Under the pieces are notes generated by a model, which was given only the letters and a program-made list of their open reading frames with translations, did not search any database and was not told the DNA's origin. Shown here in pieces: positions 26,597 to 38,689 of a stretch of DNA of 64,000 nucleotides. Every line of letters starts with the position of its first letter. Positions within the stretch are counted from its first letter, which is position 1. The translations under genes and the position numbers were made by a program. The DNA comes from Plumapathes pennacea (taxonomy: Eukaryota > Cnidaria > Anthozoa > Antipatharia > Myriopathidae), in the NCBI GenBank assembly GCA_964036295.1, contig OZ038462.1:29722855-29786854 (forward strand), read 5' to 3'.

Positions 26597-26911
26597 GCAA
26601 AATTTCGAGGTGTCCGGTGAGATTCTTCAGTGCACCATCCTTCTGCTTGAACGCCTGACACATGTACATCCCTGAGTCGTTTAGGTTTGCGCTTGTTATG
26701 TGAAGTATAGCGATGTACTCTGAACCACCCACATCCTTGTTTTCCACGTAAACACGTGCGTTTTTCGTAGTTGTTATATTTGTGCCACCGACACTCCACA
26801 CAGGGTGTGCCCTATAAACAGCCATATTGGCCTTACAGGTCATGTTCACGTAGTCTCCTTCATCTGCATGCTGCCACGGTGGTGTTATTTCCATGGTTTT
26901 GGGCGGAGCGA
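26597..26911 (-). CDS. Copy-B Ig exon (duplicate of RTK-A exon 10)
   Basis: 315 bp, phase 1-1, intact. Differs at PPWQHA (PPAQYA in A) and VNMTC (VNLTC in A). Confidence 0.65.
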
Positions 26912-27386
26912 CTGAAACCGTGTAAAATAGTATTAACGATCTTATTCCTGAGTTTATATTTAACCCAAATACATACAGAGTATACTACAGTTGGGGTCAA
27001 ACGTAATTGGAACACACCAAAAAGAGTAGATTGAACATACTTATCTATTTACTCAATTCAGTTATGTAGATGAAAGTTACCTATACTAATTTATTCATAC
27101 AGAATTATGAAAAGAAAATCCTTGCAAGATACACCCCTTCACAATGTCTCGAAGAAAAAGTTGGGACAATATGTATGTACAATATGTCCTCAATTTAGAG
27201 GATTAAATCTCTCCCCACTCCTCCCTCTCACCCCATCCAACCCGCAACACCCAGACTGTAGAAGCCGGGGGTAGCAACCGTTCTAAACAAATCGATAAAT
27301 AAAGCATAAATACAAAAATTATAAACAAAATTTAAAAAAGGCACAAATAGGGTTTAGGGTGGCCACCAATCCTACTCTTGACTTAC

Positions 27387-27710
27387 CAACTCTTTTAAAC
27401 GCATAAACGACGGAATCGCTGCCTCGGGAGTTCCTGGCCGTACACCTGTAGAAGGCAAACTTCATTCCAGAAGAAACCCGGAAAATGGAATTGATTCCTG
27501 GACCTCTGGAGTACCACCTGCCGACATTTCTCCAGACTCCCTTCGGCTGGCAACTCGGTTCACTTTGTTCACCGCATGACCAGGGCTGGTATTCCCACTT
27601 GAATGTTGGGGCTGGATAGGCACGTGTAACTGAGCACTTCAAATCTGTGGTTTGGCCTATAAAACCGTTCACTACGACTTGCTGACCGCTATCCTTTAGT
27701 CTTGGAATCA
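27387..27710 (-). CDS. Copy-B Ig exon (duplicate of RTK-A exon 9)
   Basis: 324 bp, phase 1-1, intact. I see no residue change from copy A. Confidence 0.65.
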
Positions 27711-28673
27711 CTGCAGATAGAGATAAAGCAAGAATATCATCAGATATGGAAGATAGAAAAACAAAACAAAACAAAACAAAAGCAAACAAAAAACATTTTC
27801 CTCTGTATAGAATAAGAAATAGGTAGTTTTAGACATTCGTCTTATACAAATATGTACTTTTAGACAAAAAATAGTAAGCTCTTATATGGCCGCATTTGTA
27901 ATCTATTAGTCTATAGTTTATAGTCAGTGGTTTGATACTTTTATTATATCTTGGATTTATTGTTTTAGATATATTTTTATCTCTAAGTTCCGTTAGGAGC
28001 TGGATATCAATTGGGACGCAAGTCCTGTTTCTTCCTCGTGATTACGTGCACTCCATTATTTTGTGTGTATGACGAATTTAATAAACTAAACTAAACTAAA
28101 CTAAACCTGTTCTCAGGCTCTTTGAGTGAAAATAGCCTGGGATTGAGTTGTAGTGATCACGTGCTAATCGCATGCGTGCGTTCACAATGCAAACACGAAA
28201 ATAATGTTCTTTTTCCATCTCCAAGATCAAATAGGTAAGTCAGCTTCAATTACATGAAAGAAAGGTGTACTTTTAGGGCTTCACAATTACGGTTTGCCTG
28301 GAATTGATAATTATAGGGTTGTTCCACAGGCGGCCTAAGCTTCGAATAGTTTTTTCAACTTCTTGGAATTGTTAATCCTTTTATACTTTTATAGCTCCTG
28401 AGTGATTGGCTTCAGCTTTCCGCTCACGAGAGATCACAGAGTAGTAAGACTGAACTTGGCAATTAACAATGATGACAACTTGCAGTTACAGATTGCTAAT
28501 TGAGTTATCAATTCTCGGTTCACCATCATATCTCAAGCAGATTTCTCCTTTGCCCTTTCCATGCACTTAAAGATGGCATAATTATGATTTTGACTGTATT
28601 ATTTCATCTTTTCTCTTTGATAAGAGATAAACAAAAATTCATGCTGCTTGTAAAAGAACCCTGGTGTACTAAC

Positions 28674-29039
28674 CATAAAGTGTCACGGTTGTTGTCTGGG
28701 GAGAGCTTTCACCATACTGATTCTTTGCCTTACAAGTGTATGCCCCTGTATCATCAGGATAAAATGCTTTTCTCACAGTCAGGTCACTACTCAGTGACAC
28801 ATTCCTCTTTCTGCAGTTCATCCTTCTGTCAACCCACTGCAGTTTGTACTTCGCATCATCATCTGTGTCGCAGCTTCCACTCTGTCCTCCCATGCATCTG
28901 CCTATTTCCTTGTCTCCTTTAAACCATGTGACCTTTGGTCTCAGAGAACCTGTGACAATGCATCTCAGCCTTACCTCTGCCTCTTCATTCGTGTAAATGC
29001 TTTTTGGGCTGCAATCAGAAATTGCAGGAGCACTAAATG
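28674..29039 (-). CDS. Copy-B Ig exon (duplicate of RTK-A exon 8)
   Basis: 366 bp, phase 1-1, intact. Changes include SDCSPKS (SDGSPKS in A) and GSLRPK (GSPRPK in A). The T-tract before the acceptor is longer. Confidence 0.65.
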
Positions 29040-29160
29040 CTACAAAAAAAAAAAAAAAAAAAAAGCCAGTATAATCTGAGAACATTTTCTCCATGTCAGT
29101 ACAGTAATCACTTCAAGACTCATTGAGGATCTGAGCTCACTTGACCACAGTCAACTCTTA

Positions 29161-29676
29161 GGGCCTCTTCATATGAGCCCGGTTGACCGGGCTGGCTAGG
29201 TCAACCGGGCCAGCCCGGTCGTGTGTTCATATGGGAAGTTTCAGCCCGGGTAACCGAGATAGAGTGTCTATAAAGCAAAAGTTTTTGCCAATTCTTCCAT
29301 TAAAGCCAAATTAAGAAGCAAGTACATTTCAGACTCGCATAGTTGAAACATTTTCATCCCGGTTAACCGAGCTGGAGTGTTCATATGAGAAACGGGCCAG
29401 CCCGGTTAACCGAGATGCCGGTCGCAAAGACCGAGATCTCGGTTAACCGGACTGGCCCGTTTCTCATATGAACTCTCCAGCCCGGTTAACCGGGATGAAA
29501 ATGTTTCAACTGTGCGAGTCTGAAATGTACTTGCTTCTTAATTTGGTTTTAATGGCAGAATTGGCAAAAGTTTTGCTTTATAGACACTCTATCTCGGTTC
29601 CCCCGGCTGAAATTTCCCATATGAGCACACGACCAACCGGGCCAGCCCGGTCAACCGGGCTCATATGAAGAGGCTC
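29161..29676. mobile_element. Fold-back MITE, PIF/Harbinger-like
   Basis: Near-perfect long palindrome of 516 bp. Left end GGGCCTCTTCATATGAGCCC; the right end read in reverse is GAGCCTCTTCATATGAGCCC. Flanked by TTA on both sides, the target size of PIF/Harbinger. No coding capacity. Confidence 0.85.
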
Positions 29677-29684
29677 TTACAAAG

Positions 29685-29943
29685 AAACTGAAGTGAGGCA
29701 GTTGCAATTCCACTACTGTAAACTTGGACTCGATGTTCCAAACGTACACCTCAGAAAGAAAGCCCTATAAAATGCTCTTTTGAAAAGAATTAGTCCGGTA
29801 TTTGTGCACTTGCATGGATTTAGAGCCCATCCCTCAACAGTGTGCCTGACCAGGGACGGACAATATTGTCTCCTAAACTGTCTCCGTTTTTGTGTCTACT
29901 GTAAACCTTTATCGCCTTTTACTCTTTTCCCGGCCCTGTTCAT
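29685..29943 (-). repeat. Inverted repeat, right partner of the duplicated Ig block
   Basis: Reverse-complement match to 23,575-23,840. Lies directly outside the fold-back MITE. Confidence 0.75.
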
Positions 29944-29980
29944 ATCAAAAATATGAGTTAACTATTGGGCCAAAAGGGTT

Positions 29981-30409
29981 TTGATCCTACAGTGTTTTTC
30001 ACAACAACAAATATCGGCAACGTATGTTTTAGACAAGCGTGACATATGCAAATCTGAGCGTGTTAAGCGTGACATATGCAAATCTGAGCGTGTTGTTTCC
30101 ACGACTGCCGACACCTCGCCTATAGTCCGCCAGAAACAGCGAGGAAATATGGCCAGTTGGCAATCGCTGTCGGTTTATTGTTTCGTTTGTGCCATTTCAG
30201 AGAAGTGGAGCATCAAAAAATCGGACTGTCCAGTGAAGCGAATTGTTGTTGACCCGGCTACGCGACAGGAACGAGATTCCTGGGCAGTTTGTCGGCCCCG
30301 CTTTACTGCCCTGGAACCCCTCTTTTTACAGATCTACAGGATAGTTGAAATATTACTAAGACCTGAGAATTGTATTATAACACGAACTATATCCTACCAT
30401 CCAGAATGA
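29981..30409 (+). other. Open frame of 142 codons, unrecognised
   Basis: I do not recognise a domain. The frame includes MASWQSLSVYCFVCAISEKW and several cysteines. It spans a perfect 30-bp tandem duplication at 30,035-30,094 and has no obvious splice or neighbour context. Probably fortuitous; possibly a first exon. Confidence 0.2.
30035..30094. repeat. Perfect 30-bp tandem duplication with octamer motif
   Basis: Two identical 30-bp units, each containing ATGCAAAT, the POU-factor octamer. Confidence 0.9.
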
Positions 30410-31050
30410 ATTAAGCACATTTAACGATAAATCTATTTGAAAATAAGTTCTCTCGATGTTGCGTGACAGTTGCCAAAACATGAAAAATTGCCCATGGATT
30501 TACTTCTCTCGGCGTATGGATTTTAAATTGCCCCGGCAAGCTGAATTTTTTTATATATTGCAGTACAGTGATAGGGCTTTCCTATAGTGTAAATTCCCAC
30601 TCAAAACTTGATGTACCAGGATGCGATTTTTGCCCCTAAACTTTCTCGACTTTCGAGTGTTTACCAAATAACGAGAAGTTGGAATTTTCGAGCCTCCAAA
30701 ACAACCAGTAAAATTACATTCTATTAAAATATTTTTACGTTTCTATGTAGTAAATAGGATGCCCTACAAAGGTATAGAAGATGGTTTCGATCTCTTGAGC
30801 CGTGTTTCCTCCTGGACGGTTTGAACATGCATCAATTTTCGTTGGAATTTCACGGGGCAGATGTAACGCAATCATGGCATTTCACATTTAGGCGGATTTC
30901 CCGACAATAAAAACTCCCGGGGAAGTTAGTTTGTGGTTTTCGAAATTAGTTCACCAAAGGGGTTTTTCTGACGAAAGAAGAAGGAATCCGAAATTTCAGT
31001 TTTGACGGCGAGTTCTCGATATTTACAGTCACCCGCTCTTCATTAGTACG
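30410..31050. other. Intergenic sequence
   Basis: I see no gene or repeat that I can support here. Confidence 0.4.
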
Positions 31051-31053
31051 TAT

Positions 31054-31421
31054 ACGCAATGTTCAGTTCGCTTATTATTAACGTGCAGTCTCGGCACACG
31101 CATAAACGACTTGACGGCCGACAAACAATTAGAACGAAGAACTCTAAAAAATTTCTTGTGTTTGTGCTTGCGTCGTACCAATGTACACGCGCAAACTGGC
31201 GACGCAAACACAAGTGCAAGCAAAAGAAGAAAGGACAAAATATTTTTGCTTGCGTTCGTGGTTGCTCCGTGTCTGAGGCGACGACCGAGAACATCTATGC
31301 CCCACAGGGTCTTCTAGGAGTCTGCACCATTTCCCTCGATCTCACTCAAGTGAAACATTTTCTCAAGTGAAGGAGTTCACATAGCAAAATTAACATGATC
31401 AACTCGAGTCGAAACTAAACT
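31054..31421. repeat. Dispersed repeat (second copy 55,373-55,739)
   Basis: About 370 bp in direct orientation with its copy, differing by small indels. Contains internal self-complementary TTTGTGCTTGCGTCG / CGACGCAAACACAAG-type segments. Confidence 0.8.
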
Positions 31422-31670
31422 AGACTGGCGTTGCCAGTGAGCTCGCGGCGTGAGTTGGGTCGAGACCAGAATATATCAAAGCAGCGTTGCCGCTCAAAGC
31501 TCGCCCATTCTTGTTGGTCGATAGGGTTCACATGGTTTTTGTTTAAAATTTTATTTTGCTTTTATAGTTAGTGAGACATTATTCATATAACAGAATCTGC
31601 TCAAAATTGTGCAGAAAGCACTCTTTAGTTGAACCCAGAAACTTCCAAAGAAGAATCTTTTTGTACATTG

Positions 31671-32012
31671 TGTTGCGGCCTTTCCCGAACAATACCCTTT
31701 GCGGAATTGTGCGAACAATACCCTTTGCTGCTTTGAACAATGCTTTTGCCGAACTATGAACATTGCTTTCATGTAGCCTTCATTTACCCTTCTATTGTTG
31801 TTTTCCCGCGTGTATTCTAGTTTATATGCAAATTATTCATGTACTGTTCAGTTCAATTTTTTCTCTCGCGTTGTAAGTTAAGTCAAGTTCAGTTCAGTCG
31901 TCTTCGTTCATTATAGTTTTTAGTTCTTCCGTACAAATAGAAAACCGTTCGAATTTGTAAGTGAAGAGTATCAGGGAGACAAGAAAGTATGATCAACCAT
32001 TTCTCCCCTACA
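31671..32012 (+). repeat. BEL/Pao 5' LTR
   Basis: 342 bp, TG...CA ends; starts TGTTGCGGCC and ends CCCCTACA. Confidence 0.95.
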
Positions 32013-32026
32013 TTTCTAAAAACTAT

Positions 32027-35000
32027 ATGAAACAGTCGCTGATGAGCCGCTCGGAGAAATCTGAAGTCTCTGGCGCGTCGCGCCACATGCACCATGATGC
32101 CGAAGGAATCCTACAAGAGAAACTGCACACACTCAAGAAGTCCAGGAGTGGATACGTGGGAACAATCACGTCTATTTGCAGAAGGATTGAAGCCTCTCTA
32201 AAGGAATTTGGGAACGTCACGGAGGTTAGGAATCTGCAGCTAAAGTTGAAGAATGTCTGGGAAAGCCTCCAAGCCAGTTGTGAACAATATTTAGGTCTTG
32301 TGACAGATAAAGAGAGCCAAGAAGCCACGGAAACACGCGCTCAATGTGACGCTCAACGAGTTAGAGTGGAAGAATATAACGAGAAGATTGAAAGTTTTGT
32401 GGCAGCTGCGGCCACACACTTCAATGAACAAGTTGTCAAGGACTTCGGTAATCTCAGAATTACTTCAGCATCTGAAGTATCTGGCGTCAGTCGAGCAAGT
32501 TCGAGATATCGGGAGTCAAGGTTAGCCGCCGCGAAAGCAGTTCTGCTTCAAGAACAAGCACAAGAAAGGAAACAGAAAGCCATTGAGAACACGAGGAAAA
32601 GAATGCAATTGGAAATGAGGCAGAAGGAATTTGAACTACAACAGCGACGCCAACAGTTGGAATACGAGCTTGAATTGGCCGAACTGAACGCAGATGACGA
32701 CGTTTTGGATGCAAAGAATCATGCAGAACTCGCTCAGTTAGATGCCAGTGTTGCTAAGCAAGATCTTGCGAGTGCTCTTAACGGAGATTATGAAGGCATA
32801 TCGACACACGTGGCTCCGAATGTTACAACTGTAAACGACAGCATTCCTGCCACCGTTGCTAATGCCGAAGCCTCATCTGCTGCTGCTCCTACTGTTCCAA
32901 CAGTGAATTATGTTTTATCACCAACTTCACCATCCCTTGCCTTTCCTTTTGCGGAAGGACAAAGAGTTGCCGGATTGAATGCGGAACCACGGACTAACCC
33001 GACGTTTACAAATGCAGCGCTATTTCCGCAAGTGCCGCCGGTTCCTGCACCACCCCAGCCCACGAGTGAAAGTCTTCTGGCCATGATTGTTTCTACAATG
33101 GAAAGGATTGGCATGTCCCAAGATCTGCCAGCAATACAAATTCAGAAGTTTGATGGTTCCCCGGAAACGTTTCCAGTATTCAAGCAGAGATTCTACCAGA
33201 TGGTACAGTCAAAACCACTGGATGAATCAACAAAGATGACGCGACTGTTGCAGTTTCTCGAGGGTCCCGCCTTAAAGGCCGTGAGAAGATACGAATCCGT
33301 CCCAGGAGGTTTGGCCAAAGCTCTTGATGTTCTTCAAGATCGTTTCGGCCGTCCCTGCCAAATCGTGCGAGCCTGTGTAGCCTCACTCACGAAAGGCCCT
33401 GTCTTGGCTCCAAGCGATAAAGAAGGGTTAAGACGTTTTGCAGACTCAGCCCAAGTAATGTACGACACCCTAGAGGCAATGGATTGCTTGGGAGAGATGA
33501 ACACTGAGAATCTTGAAAGAATGATTCTTCGCTTACCGAAATGGGCTCAAGGAAAGTTCGGAGGGTACCTGATGAAGATTGAACATGAAGGCCGTACCAT
33601 GCCGACGTTTAAAGATGTGGTCAGTTTCCTTAAGGACCGCGCTGATGTTGCCAATCATCCTTTCTTTTCCAAGGCGTCTGGCGATATCGCCACCACAAGG
33701 TCTACAAAACCCAAAGATAAGCCATCTCCATTCAAGGTTACTACTCTCTCAACAAGCAGTGATATCACTCATTGCACTAATCCCCCTGATGCCAATAGTA
33801 CCAAGAAACCTGAGTCCTGTGCCATGTGTGACCTACCTCATGCACTCTACCGTTGTGAGATTTTCAAGTCCAAGTCAGTACGCGATCGAGGCGAATTTGT
33901 CAAAAGGAAAGGGATTTGCTTCAACTGTATCAGCTCAACTAAGCATACTTCCAGGTCATGCAAATCAAAGGTGCGCTGTAGGATACCAGGCTGTGGGAAA
34001 CCTCATCACACGTTGCTGCACCTCACTGAGCCTCTACAGTACCCGGAAGTAATCCAAGACGATAACCGTGTAACTGTAACTTATCCTGACGAACCCGTTA
34101 CCTCAACTTCTTGTTCCACTGCTGCTTCGCCCGCCTCATCGGAGGTTCTCCTACAAGTAGTTCCTGTTAAGATCATTGCGAACAATGGGAAGACAACCAC
34201 CACCTATGGTTTGATTGACTCAGGCTCTGACGTCACGATGGTTGACCCATCACTGACGAAACATCTGAACATTGAGGGCGAACAAGGTGGACTTTTCCTT
34301 TCGACGGTAAATAGCAAAGGCGTGCAGGAACAAGGAGTGAAGGTCAACTTCAAACTTGCGTCAGTTGATCACGACAGTCAAGAAGTCTACGTACAAGGCG
34401 CGTGGGCAGTGAAAGAGCTCACCATTCCACTTAAGCACGTCACAGTTACTAACCAAGTCAAGAAGTGCCCGCATCTCCAGTACCTACCATACCCGGACGT
34501 GGAACGAAAGAAGATATCAATCCTAATTGGAACCAATGTTCCAGAGGCTTTCATCCCTCTCGAAGTCAAGAAAGGAAGAGCTGACGAGCCTCTTGCTATC
34601 AAGTCCTGTCTTGGTTGGAGTTTCCTTGGACGATGCGCTAGTAATAATGTCAAGAGACAATTCAACTTAAACCATGTTTGTCACGAAGTGACACTGAGCC
34701 GTCAACTGGAGAAATTTTGGGAAGTTGAATCCTATGGCACTGACAAGCACGAAGCCAAGCCTCTATCTGTTGAAGACCGTAAAGCCGAGAGAATCATCGA
34801 GAACACGATCACCAAAGTTGATGGCCACTACCAAATGGACCTTCTGTGGCGACACGATAATCCCAGTTTACCATACAACCGAGTGCTCGCAGAGGCAAGA
34901 CTACAGCACCTGAAGAAGCGCTTTCAGCGAGATGCAGAATTGGAAGCCAAATACAGGGCCGTGATCGAGGACTACGTAGCCGAGGGCTATGCCAAGAAGT

Positions 35001-36505
35001 TGACTAAGAAAGAAGCAGCGGAAAGGACTAACATTACTTGGTACCTACCTCATCATCCCGTATTGAATCCCAACAAGCCTGGGAAGGTACGAGTGGTTTT
35101 CGACGCAGCTGCCAAGTTCAAAGGCACCTCATTAAATGAGCAATTACTGCAAGGTCCAGATCTCGCCAACAATCTCGCTGGTGTCCTTATCCGTTTCCGT
35201 GAGGAAGGCGTCGCATTTACCGCTGATATCCAGGCAATGTTCCACCAGACAAGAGTTAGTCCGAAGGATACCGATGCTTTGCGATTCCTGTGGTGGAGCT
35301 CCAACATCGGTGATCCACCTGACGAGTATCAAATGCTCGTGCACATCTTTGGCGCCACATCTTCGCCCTGTTGTGCAAACACATCCTTGAGGAAAACGGC
35401 GAATGACAACAAGCAGAGCTACGATCCAAAGGTCATCGAAACTGTGCACAGGAACTTTTACGTCGATGACTGCTTAAAGTCAGTACCTACGATTGAGCAA
35501 GCCATCAAGTTTGCAGACCAACTAATCAAACTGCTTAAAGAGGGTGGTCTAAGACTAACCAAATTCAATAGCAACTGCCGTGAAGTACTTGCATCCATTC
35601 CAGCCAAAGAACGTGCCAACCCAAGTATTAACTTAGACCTTGATCTACTACCAGTTCAGCGTGCTTTGGGATTGCACTGGAATGCCGAGACCGACACTTT
35701 CCAGTTCAGAGTTGTGCCAACCAACAAGCCGCCTACCAAACGGGGAATCTTGTCTGTCGTGAGCTCCCTGTACGACCCTCTCGGGTTCCTGAGTCCGTTC
35801 GTCTTGCTGGTTAAAGTTCTTCTGCAAGAACTATGGAGACTGGAAGTACGCTGGGACGAAAGAATCAAAGATCCACACCTATCTCAATGGCAAAGCTGGA
35901 TAGAATCGTTGGCCTATATCACTACTATAAGGATCCCGAGATGCTACAAGGCCCCAACTCTTACCGACGTACTCACTGACGTCCAAGTTCACTTCTTCTC
36001 TGATGCATCAAAGCACGGTTACGCAGCAGTATCTTACGTAAGGATGGTCGATGATGAAGGTAGAATACACTGCGCCTTTGTTATGGGCAAGACTCGCAAC
36101 GCACCTATGAAAGGATGGTCTATCCCCCGCTTAGAGCTTCAAGCGGCCGTCCTCTCAGCGCGCATGCACAGACTAATTCGCGAAGAATTGGATTTGCCGG
36201 TTAACCAGTCATTCTTCTGGTCTGACTCCGTAACTACTCTCCAGTACATCAGCAATCAGAAGCGGCGATTTCAGATGTTTGTTACAAACCGAGTCAACGA
36301 AATCCACGATGTGAGCTCACCGTCGCAATGGCGACATGTGCCTGGCTCTCTCAATCCAGCAGACAGTGGATCAAGAGGCATGAAGATCCACGCATTCAAG
36401 CCGGGATGCCATTGGTGGAACGGTCCAAAGTTTCTTTGGAAGCCAGACGATCAGTGGCCTGTACGACAAGTGGCCGAGGTCCCCGAAAATGATGAAGAGG
36501 TCTGA
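32027..36505 (+). CDS. BEL/Pao gag-protease-RT-RNase H polyprotein
   Basis: The frame opens at 31,961, inside the LTR, so I prefer the first ATGs after the LTR (32,027 or 32,042). In order: a charged coiled-coil-rich gag region rich in Q/E/R; a DUF1759-like segment ([18 protein letters not shown]); Cys/His knuckles from about 33,818 ([14 protein letters not shown]); an aspartic protease ([12 protein letters not shown], about 34,211); RT with FDAAAKF and the catalytic YVDD at 35,459-35,470; and RNase H ([16 protein letters not shown]). Ends at TGA 36,503-36,505, before the integrase in the same frame. It copies element RNA into DNA within virus-like particles. Confidence 0.92.
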   Translation: MKQSLMSRSEKSEVSGASRHMHHDAEGILQEKLHTLKKSRSGYVGTITSICRRIEASLKEFGNVTEVRNLQLKLKNVWESLQASCEQYLGLVTDKESQEATETRAQCDAQRVRVEEYNEKIESFVAAAATHFNEQVVKDFGNLRITSASEVSGVSRASSRYRESRLAAAKAVLLQEQAQERKQKAIENTRKRMQLEMRQKEFELQQRRQQLEYELELAELNADDDVLDAKNHAELAQLDASVAKQDLASALNGDYEGISTHVAPNVTTVNDSIPATVANAEASSAAAPTVPTVNYVLSPTSPSLAFPFAEGQRVAGLNAEPRTNPTFTNAALFPQVPPVPAPPQPTSESLLAMIVSTMERIGMSQDLPAIQIQKFDGSPETFPVFKQRFYQMVQSKPLDESTKMTRLLQFLEGPALKAVRRYESVPGGLAKALDVLQDRFGRPCQIVRACVASLTKGPVLAPSDKEGLRRFADSAQVMYDTLEAMDCLGEMNTENLERMILRLPKWAQGKFGGYLMKIEHEGRTMPTFKDVVSFLKDRADVANHPFFSKASGDIATTRSTKPKDKPSPFKVTTLSTSSDITHCTNPPDANSTKKPESCAMCDLPHALYRCEIFKSKSVRDRGEFVKRKGICFNCISSTKHTSRSCKSKVRCRIPGCGKPHHTLLHLTEPLQYPEVIQDDNRVTVTYPDEPVTSTSCSTAASPASSEVLLQVVPVKIIANNGKTTTTYGLIDSGSDVTMVDPSLTKHLNIEGEQGGLFLSTVNSKGVQEQGVKVNFKLASVDHDSQEVYVQGAWAVKELTIPLKHVTVTNQVKKCPHLQYLPYPDVERKKISILIGTNVPEAFIPLEVKKGRADEPLAIKSCLGWSFLGRCASNNVKRQFNLNHVCHEVTLSRQLEKFWEVESYGTDKHEAKPLSVEDRKAERIIENTITKVDGHYQMDLLWRHDNPSLPYNRVLAEARLQHLKKRFQRDAELEAKYRAVIEDYVAEGYAKKLTKKEAAERTNITWYLPHHPVLNPNKPGKVRVVFDAAAKFKGTSLNEQLLQGPDLANNLAGVLIRFREEGVAFTADIQAMFHQTRVSPKDTDALRFLWWSSNIGDPPDEYQMLVHIFGATSSPCCANTSLRKTANDNKQSYDPKVIETVHRNFYVDDCLKSVPTIEQAIKFADQLIKLLKEGGLRLTKFNSNCREVLASIPAKERANPSINLDLDLLPVQRALGLHWNAETDTFQFRVVPTNKPPTKRGILSVVSSLYDPLGFLSPFVLLVKVLLQELWRLEVRWDERIKDPHLSQWQSWIESLAYITTIRIPRCYKAPTLTDVLTDVQVHFFSDASKHGYAAVSYVRMVDDEGRIHCAFVMGKTRNAPMKGWSIPRLELQAAVLSARMHRLIREELDLPVNQSFFWSDSVTTLQYISNQKRRFQMFVTNRVNEIHDVSSPSQWRHVPGSLNPADSGSRGMKIHAFKPGCHWWNGPKFLWKPDDQWPVRQVAEVPENDEEV

Positions 36506-36520
36506 GCCCCAAGCAGCGTA

Positions 36521-38041
36521 ATGAATTTGAACACAGGGTCCACCCTCGATCTATTCATTCGCCGCTACTCTTCCTGGCCTCGTCTTCAAGTCTTCATGGC
36601 ATGGCTACTGCGTTACGTCCAGCATATCAAGAAAGAACAAGTTGCCCGCGGAGGAATTACGCTAACAGAGATACGCCAAGCGTCAAAGGAAATCATCCGA
36701 CTAATACAGAGCCAGTCCTTCTCTAAAGAGCTAAATGCATTACTAGAGAAAGGACAAGTCAAGGGACATAGCAAGTTAGCCAACCTCAACCCGACGTTGA
36801 TTGATGGAGTTATTCGAGTTGGAGGAAGGGTTCGTCACGCACCAATCACCTTCAATGCCATGCATCCAGTGATACTTCCGAAGGACCATCCAGTCGCTAC
36901 CCTGATAGTACGTCATCATCACGAAATCCTGGGCCATGCCGGACGCGAGCACGTTCTATCGGTCGTGCGCCAACATTACTGGATACTGCAAGGAAGAACC
37001 CTTGTCCGCCGAGTGCTACGACAGTGCGTTGACTGCCGGAAGCGAAATGAGTCCGCAATGCAACAGATGATGGCCGACTTGCCCAAGGAAAGGTTGACCC
37101 CATACGAGCCACCATTCACGTACACGGGAACAGATTTCTTTGGCCCGTTTTCCGTGAAGAGAGGTCGAGGAACTGATAAGGTGTATGGATGCATCTTCGT
37201 CTGCTTTAACAGCCGTGCGATTCACATTGAAGATGTGAGTTCACTGGAAACTGACACCTTCATCCAAGCTCTGCGAAGGTTCATGTCCACTAGAGGTTGC
37301 CCGAGGGAAATTTGGAGTGACAACGGTACTAACTTCTCTGGAGCAGAAAGGGAGATCAGACGATCGATTCGAGAGTGGGATCAAGAGGCAATTAAGGGAG
37401 CATTGCGCGTAAGGGAAGTCGAGTGGTACAATTGCCCAGTACCAAAGTGGCGGTTCCAACCCCCAACAGCCAGTCACATGAGTGGAGTCTGGGAACGATT
37501 GATCCGAAGCGTGCGCAAGTCAATGAAGGCGGTTCTGGGACACCCAAACGCGCTCGTAGGGTTGGAAACCTTGCGTACGGTATTTTCTGAAGTCGTATCT
37601 ATCCTGAACGGCCGTCCACTTTGCCCAAGCAGCGACGACCCTAATGATCTCGAAGCACTCACTCCGAGCCACTTCTTGCTGCAGCGACAAAACATGGCGA
37701 TCCCGCCTGGACTGTTTGCAAAGGAAGACCTGTACTGCCGCAAACAGTGGAGATGCGCACAGTTCCTGGCCAACTGCGTTTGGACAAGATGGATCCGCGA
37801 ATACATCCCTACCCTACAACGTCGACAGAAATGGCTATTTAAGAGACGAAATTTGGCTATTAACGACCTAGTCCTGTTAGTAGATAACAGCACTCCCCGC
37901 GGCCACTGGTCGCTCGGCCGCGTGACCAAGGTGTTTCTTGGTGCAGACTCCCGAGTACGCACAGTAGAGGTGAAGACACGAAATGCCAGCAGGCTGGTCC
38001 GCCCAGTAGCGAAACTGTGCTTGCTAGAGGAATCCAACTAA
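36521..38041 (+). CDS. BEL/Pao integrase
   Basis: 506 codons in the same frame as the upstream polyprotein, 15 bp after its stop. Contains an HHCC zinc motif ([10 protein letters not shown] then CVDCRKR), the catalytic core with [21 protein letters not shown] and a glutamate in [11 protein letters not shown], and a C-terminal DUF5641-like domain ([13 protein letters not shown]). Normally made as part of one polyprotein; here the in-frame TGA either blocks this or is read through. Confidence 0.92.
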   Translation: MNLNTGSTLDLFIRRYSSWPRLQVFMAWLLRYVQHIKKEQVARGGITLTEIRQASKEIIRLIQSQSFSKELNALLEKGQVKGHSKLANLNPTLIDGVIRVGGRVRHAPITFNAMHPVILPKDHPVATLIVRHHHEILGHAGREHVLSVVRQHYWILQGRTLVRRVLRQCVDCRKRNESAMQQMMADLPKERLTPYEPPFTYTGTDFFGPFSVKRGRGTDKVYGCIFVCFNSRAIHIEDVSSLETDTFIQALRRFMSTRGCPREIWSDNGTNFSGAEREIRRSIREWDQEAIKGALRVREVEWYNCPVPKWRFQPPTASHMSGVWERLIRSVRKSMKAVLGHPNALVGLETLRTVFSEVVSILNGRPLCPSSDDPNDLEALTPSHFLLQRQNMAIPPGLFAKEDLYCRKQWRCAQFLANCVWTRWIREYIPTLQRRQKWLFKRRNLAINDLVLLVDNSTPRGHWSLGRVTKVFLGADSRVRTVEVKTRNASRLVRPVAKLCLLEESN

Positions 38042-38084
38042 ACTGAACGAACCCACGGATTCGTTTCAGCTAGGCCCCCCAGGA

Positions 38085-38426
38085 TGTTGCGGCCTTTCCC
38101 GAACAATACCCTTTGCGGAATTGTGCGAACAATACCCTTTGCTGCTTTGAACAATGCTTTTGCCGAACTATGAACATTGCTTTCATGTAGCCTTCATTTA
38201 CCCTTCTATTGTTGTTTTCCCGCGTGTATTCTAGTTTATATGCAAATTATTCATGTACTGTTCAGTTCAATTTTTTCTCTCGCGTTGTAAGTTAAGTCAA
38301 GTTCAGTTCAGTCGTCTTCGTTCATTATAGTTTTTAGTTCTTCCGTACAAATAGAAAACCGTTCGAATTTGTAAGTGAAGAGTATCAGGGAGACAAGAAA
38401 GTATGATCAACCATTTCTCCCCTACA
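38085..38426 (+). repeat. BEL/Pao 3' LTR
   Basis: 342 bp; no difference from the 5' LTR found by eye. Starts 44 bp after the integrase stop codon. Confidence 0.95.
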
Positions 38427-38689
38427 CATTGGACACCTAGATTAGGTTCACTATGTTTCAACTGTTCCATTGGTGACAAATAATTGTGTTCAAAGCCAGG
38501 ATTGCAGTCATGATGCTGTAAATAGTGCAGTACAAAATAATATAAATCAAAATGATAATACTGTTTGTGCAGTTAGTTGCTCAAACAAGAAAGATTGTGA
38601 TTCTTCAGCTGTTGAGGAATGAAAAGCTTATTTGAGAGATTATAAAAGAAAGCAAAGAATGGATCAACAATATCTTGCTAAAGATAAGC

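Larger units (their letters stand above)
24591..29158 (-). repeat. Segmental duplication, copy B (RTK ectodomain exons without kinase)
   Basis: Near-identical to 9,920-15,450. Five Ig exons keep open frames and splice sites, but no transmembrane or kinase exon follows before RTK-A exon 1. The left junction joins sequence ending CCTGGAAAGAAACAGAA, which also occurs at the exon-11 acceptor of RTK-A, to the copy. The right junction falls against the fold-back element at 29,161. Either an exon-block duplication within RTK-A, a dead partial copy, or an unmerged haplotype. Confidence 0.9.
31671..38426 (+). mobile_element. Full-length BEL/Pao LTR retrotransposon
   Basis: 6,756 bp with two 342-bp LTRs in which I could find no difference, and a 5-bp target duplication CATTG (31,666-31,670 and 38,427-38,431). 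The internal region carries gag, protease, reverse transcriptase, RNase H and integrase in BEL/Pao order. The frame is interrupted once by TGA at 36,503. The identical LTRs point to a very recent insertion. It lies in a Helitron relic. No clear tRNA-primer site or polypurine tract was recognised beside the LTRs. Confidence 0.95.

Noticed and set aside
31961-32026. Start of the BEL polyprotein inside the 5' LTR
   Set aside because: The frame is open there, but translation from within the LTR is unlikely. Start codons just after the LTR at 32,027 or 32,042 fit better.
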